Source: Thalassiosira profunda
Lineage: Eukaryota; Bacillariophyta; Thalassiosirophyceae; Thalassiosirales; Thalassiosiraceae
Reading direction: 5' to 3'
Assembly (NCBI GenBank): GCA_036939355.1
Contig: JALLAP010000550.1
Coordinates: 1-16,954, forward strand
DNA length: 16,954 bases
Shown: positions 14,479-16,954 of the stretch, in pieces
Layout of the letters: each line of letters opens with the position of its first letter
How positions within the stretch are numbered: position 1 is the first letter of the stretch
The notes under the pieces: generated by a model
What the model saw: only the letters and a program-made list of their open reading frames with translations
Databases searched by the model: none
What the model was told of the DNA's origin: nothing
Position numbers and translations under genes: made by a program

Positions 14479-16473
14479 ATGCTAATCGGGGGTATCCGTG
14501 GCCTCTTATTTGCAACTTCTTGCATCCTCCTCTCCACCATGCACCGTGCAAAGAGTCTGCTCCTCTCCGACGCGGCCTTCTTCACCGCCGCGGCATCGAG
14601 CCTCACCGACCAGGAGAAGGCGCGCGGCGGCCTCGCTCGGCAGTACAGCAACTTCGACCTCACCTCGAAGAGCGGCGACAACGAGCCTGTGATTGCAGCA
14701 GCAAAAGACTTCCTCCGCACCGCGTGTCCCGAGCTGCTCGCCGTCCTCGAGGCGCACGGGGATCAAGATGGCGCGCGCGACCGACTGGTGAAGATCGGCC
14801 GCAATATCAACGCCACCCTGCGCTACGGGCAGGAGGTCCTCGAACGGAAGGAACGCGGGGAGGCGGCGTTGATGGACGTCTGGTCTCCCGAGGAGGAGGA
14901 GGAAGTGTGCAACGAGCTGGGACGGAAGCTCAAGTCGGACGCGAGCTTGCAGCGCCTCGTGCGGGAATGCAAGGATCTGGCCAAGGTCCTGGCGTCGCCG
15001 GTGAAAGTGCCTACCGTGCGATATGGGCGCACGGGGATCCAAATGCCCATCGTTACCCTCGGGTGCATGCGGTTTCAACAGTCGTGGAACCGGGGCGGGA
15101 AGCCCATCAAATCGGCGGAGCAGATTGAGGAGGACTGCCAGAGTAACCTCGTCGCAATCCTCAGACACGCTATTCACTGCGGCGTCAACCATATCGAGAC
15201 GGCCCAGGGATACGGTTGCTCTGAGCTGCAGATCGGTATGGCGCTAAAGACTTTGTTCGACGAAGGAGTTTGCAAACGCGAAGACCTCATAATTCAGACG
15301 AAAGGTGGCATCTCCGCGAGCACCAGCAAATCCGACTACAAGTCGAGCATCCTGCAGCAGATCCAACGTCTGGGCGTGGGCTACGTCGATTTGTTCAGCG
15401 TCCACGGACTCAACACCGACGATCACTGCGAATGGTTGTTCGATCACGGCGAGAAGGGCAACTTGATCGAGGCGGTGCGCGAGCTCAAGGCGGAGGGCAA
15501 GATTCGCTGGATCGGCTTCTCCACGCACGCGCCGAGCCATGTGATCAAGAGGGCGATCGAGACGGATGCGTTCGACTACCTGAATCTTCACTACCACTTC
15601 ATGGGCTCGTACACTGCCAGCGGAGACGGAGACGAGGTTGACGCCCAATTGGAGAACATTCGACTTGCTCGCAAACACGATATGGGAGTGTTCGTAATCT
15701 CGCCGTACGACAAAGGCGGCCGCATGTACACGCCGTCCCATCTTACGCGGGAGTTGATGCTGCCTGAGATGGAGCCTATGGAGTACGCGTCGTCATGGCT
15801 TTGGAATCACGAGAAACATTGCCAGGGCGGCGACTCCGCCCCCATCCACACGATTGTGTGCGGAGCCGCTCGTGCGAGTGATTTAGATCAGCCTGTCATG
15901 GCGGCGATCCGTTACCAAACGACGGAGGCGCAGGAGGAGTTTGCTGCGGTGTCGCGCCGCATCCAGGAAAGGAAGGACCGCGTGCTTGGAACTGCTGGCT
16001 GGCAGGAGACGTGGCGTGTGGGGCTGCCGAATTATACCCAGAGCCAGAAGCACGGCTTCCAAATTGGCAACATGGTGTGGCTGTACAACGCGATCCACGT
16101 CTATGGAATGCTCGACTTTGCAAAAGACCGGTATGCCACATTGGTGGGCAATTCGGAGAAGTGGGATGCGGAGAAGAGCTTCAAGGAGAACGTGTTCGCA
16201 AGTCCCGCCTTTCACTGGATGCCGGGATGTGGCTACCATCCATCCTATGACTACAGCTCCGAGCTGAGCAATGTTCCGGAGAAGATCAGAGCTCGTGTGC
16301 TTGAGGCAATGGAGTTCGTCCACGAATGGTGCTGTCCTGTGAACTCCAAATCAATGGCAAAGGAGGCAGGAGCCGATGAGAAGAAGGAGGAGGAAGCGGA
16401 AACCAAAATGGTTCCACTGGAGTGGCAAATTGCGTATGATATGCGTCCCTGGACGGCCTTCCCGGAGCGTTAA
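14479..16473 (+). CDS. Aldo/keto reductase, COG1453 type, with a 175-residue N-terminal extension
   Basis: The protein has 664 residues from ATG 14479, or 644 from ATG 14539, which sits in a much better context (CCACC before it). The frame above 14479 opens only from a TTG. Residues 1-20 from the first start are hydrophobic and could be a signal, while the second start lacks it. Residues about 30-175 are helical, charged and unrecognised. The reductase barrel begins near 178 (RYGRTGIQMPIVTLGCMRF). The tetrad is E240 and Y245 in HIETAQGYGCSE, K275 in QTKGG and H309 in FSVHGLN, with Glu in place of the usual Asp as in cyanobacterial-type relatives I recall. GFSTHAP, then FDYLNLHYHF and ISPYDKGGRMY confirm the subfamily. 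The C-terminal 150 residues (WLYNAIHVYGMLDFAKDRY) match the helical tail of COG1453 proteins, but the cysteines of a ferredoxin-like domain are absent. Substrate unknown. Confidence 0.87.
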   Translation: MLIGGIRGLLFATSCILLSTMHRAKSLLLSDAAFFTAAASSLTDQEKARGGLARQYSNFDLTSKSGDNEPVIAAAKDFLRTACPELLAVLEAHGDQDGARDRLVKIGRNINATLRYGQEVLERKERGEAALMDVWSPEEEEEVCNELGRKLKSDASLQRLVRECKDLAKVLASPVKVPTVRYGRTGIQMPIVTLGCMRFQQSWNRGGKPIKSAEQIEEDCQSNLVAILRHAIHCGVNHIETAQGYGCSELQIGMALKTLFDEGVCKREDLIIQTKGGISASTSKSDYKSSILQQIQRLGVGYVDLFSVHGLNTDDHCEWLFDHGEKGNLIEAVRELKAEGKIRWIGFSTHAPSHVIKRAIETDAFDYLNLHYHFMGSYTASGDGDEVDAQLENIRLARKHDMGVFVISPYDKGGRMYTPSHLTRELMLPEMEPMEYASSWLWNHEKHCQGGDSAPIHTIVCGAARASDLDQPVMAAIRYQTTEAQEEFAAVSRRIQERKDRVLGTAGWQETWRVGLPNYTQSQKHGFQIGNMVWLYNAIHVYGMLDFAKDRYATLVGNSEKWDAEKSFKENVFASPAFHWMPGCGYHPSYDYSSELSNVPEKIRARVLEAMEFVHEWCCPVNSKSMAKEAGADEKKEEEAETKMVPLEWQIAYDMRPWTAFPER

Positions 16474-16753
16474 TCCGAGAGTTCTTCTGTACAGAATAGG
16501 TTGGTGATTGTAATAGCGTAGCTGAACACCATTGACCCACTCCAGTACGATACCATGGTTGATGATCACAGAGCTTTCCAAATTCCTACTTCCACTCGTC
16601 TGAAGTCTGAGAAGCAAGAAGTAGATAAGGAGGGCGGGAAGGAACGTCGCTGACGTATGCGGTTGTCAGCAGTTTGACACCCAAGATTTGCCTTGTGCTT
16701 TTCACCTGCTCCTCTGCCTCACTTTTCAGCACTCCAAACAAAGAGCCGTTACC
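16474..16753 (+). promoter_or_regulatory. Intergenic region and presumed promoter of the right-edge plastid gene
   Basis: The 280 bases hold the 3' flank of the AKR gene and the upstream region of the next gene on the same strand. A CRE-like TGACGT lies at 16651-16656, 98 bases before the ATG. This hexamer is part of a CO2/cAMP-responsive element described for diatom plastid carbonic anhydrase genes. Its relevance here is inferred. Confidence 0.3.
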
Positions 16754-16954
16754 ATGAAGGTCCCTCTCCTACTGGCGTCTGCGCTGCCCGCGGCCATCGG
16801 GGCATCGGCGTTCCGTCCCCGCAGCGGCCGCGGAAACGTTCTCTCCGGAGCCCGCCGCACAAACGTAAAGCACGATGCAACCGTTGCAATCGAAGAGGAA
16901 GTGATGGGGGGTGTCACCTCCACCGACCATCAGCATCAGTGCAAGAAGGCCCTC
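16754..16954 (+). CDS. 5' end of a plastid-targeted protein, cut by the window edge
   Basis: ATG 16754 (ACC before it) opens a frame with no stop for the remaining 67 codons. Residues 1-19 (KVPLLLASALPAAIG core) are a signal peptide followed by ASA|FRP, a textbook ASAFAP plastid junction, and then an Arg/Ser-rich transit segment. The mature start probably lies near KHDATVAIEEE. Too little is present to identify the protein, and later exons lie outside the window. Confidence 0.78.
   Translation, partial: MKVPLLLASALPAAIGASAFRPRSGRGNVLSGARRTNVKHDATVAIEEEVMGGVTSTDHQHQCKKAL

Noticed and set aside
14479..16473. Asp-to-Glu change in the AKR tetrad as an inactivating mutation
   Set aside because: As I recall, the HIETA-x-GYG wording with Glu is usual in cyanobacterial COG1453 relatives, so it is a subfamily trait and not damage.
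1..16954. CRISPR array, insertion sequence, prophage or bacterial operon
   Set aside because: No regularly spaced repeats, transposase or integrase; introns, bipartite targeting sequences and eukaryotic families show nuclear eukaryotic DNA.

Overview
The window is nuclear DNA from a photosynthetic eukaryote with a secondary, red-derived plastid, most likely a diatom or close stramenopile relative. Four predicted proteins begin with a hydrophobic signal peptide followed by an Ala/Ser-Phe junction of the 'ASAFAP' type (ARA-FAAP at 1905-2030, TSAFVP near 2360, AAS-FTAV at about 12216, ASAFRP at about 16805). That is the import signature of plastids bounded by an ER-derived membrane. Genes are compact, introns are few and short (75, 93 and 164 nt, all GT-AG), and the DNA looks GC-rich. 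The species cannot be named from the sequence.

Layout, left to right: (1) a minus-strand plastid-targeted protein joining an MJ1316/DUF504 RNA-end-recognition domain to a GGQ peptidyl-tRNA hydrolase domain; (2) a plus-strand Fpg/Nei-family DNA glycosylase; (3) a minus-strand twin-CX9C protein; (4) a plus-strand membrane protein with a lumenal kelch domain and a cytosolic RING-H2 finger; (5) a minus-strand AKR7-type aldo/keto reductase; (6) a plus-strand WD40 protein broken by a one-N assembly join with a 72-bp duplicated flank; (7) a minus-strand thylakoid-lumen-type coiled-coil protein; (8) a plus-strand NR2C2AP-like protein; (9) a minus-strand CIA30-domain protein; (10) a plus-strand COG1453-type aldo/keto reductase; (11) the 5' end of another plastid-targeted plus-strand gene, cut by the window edge. 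The first ten genes alternate strand strictly, giving five divergent pairs with shared upstream regions of about 0.2-0.45 kb and four convergent pairs whose stop codons are about 50-140 bp apart.

The genes do not form one pathway. Plastid biology is represented by genes 1, 7 and 11 and possibly 2. Gene 1 is the best candidate for something undescribed: its architecture suggests a plastid ribosome-rescue factor that could sense cleaved mRNA ends, for example 2',3'-cyclic phosphates, and release the stalled peptide. Gene 2 looks arranged for two products from one mRNA. A weak first ATG would give a plastid precursor. A strong second ATG would give a glycosylase with a free N-terminal valine. 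Upstream ORFs and an inverted repeat next to the first ATG could control the choice. All assignments come from reading motifs by eye; no database search was run.
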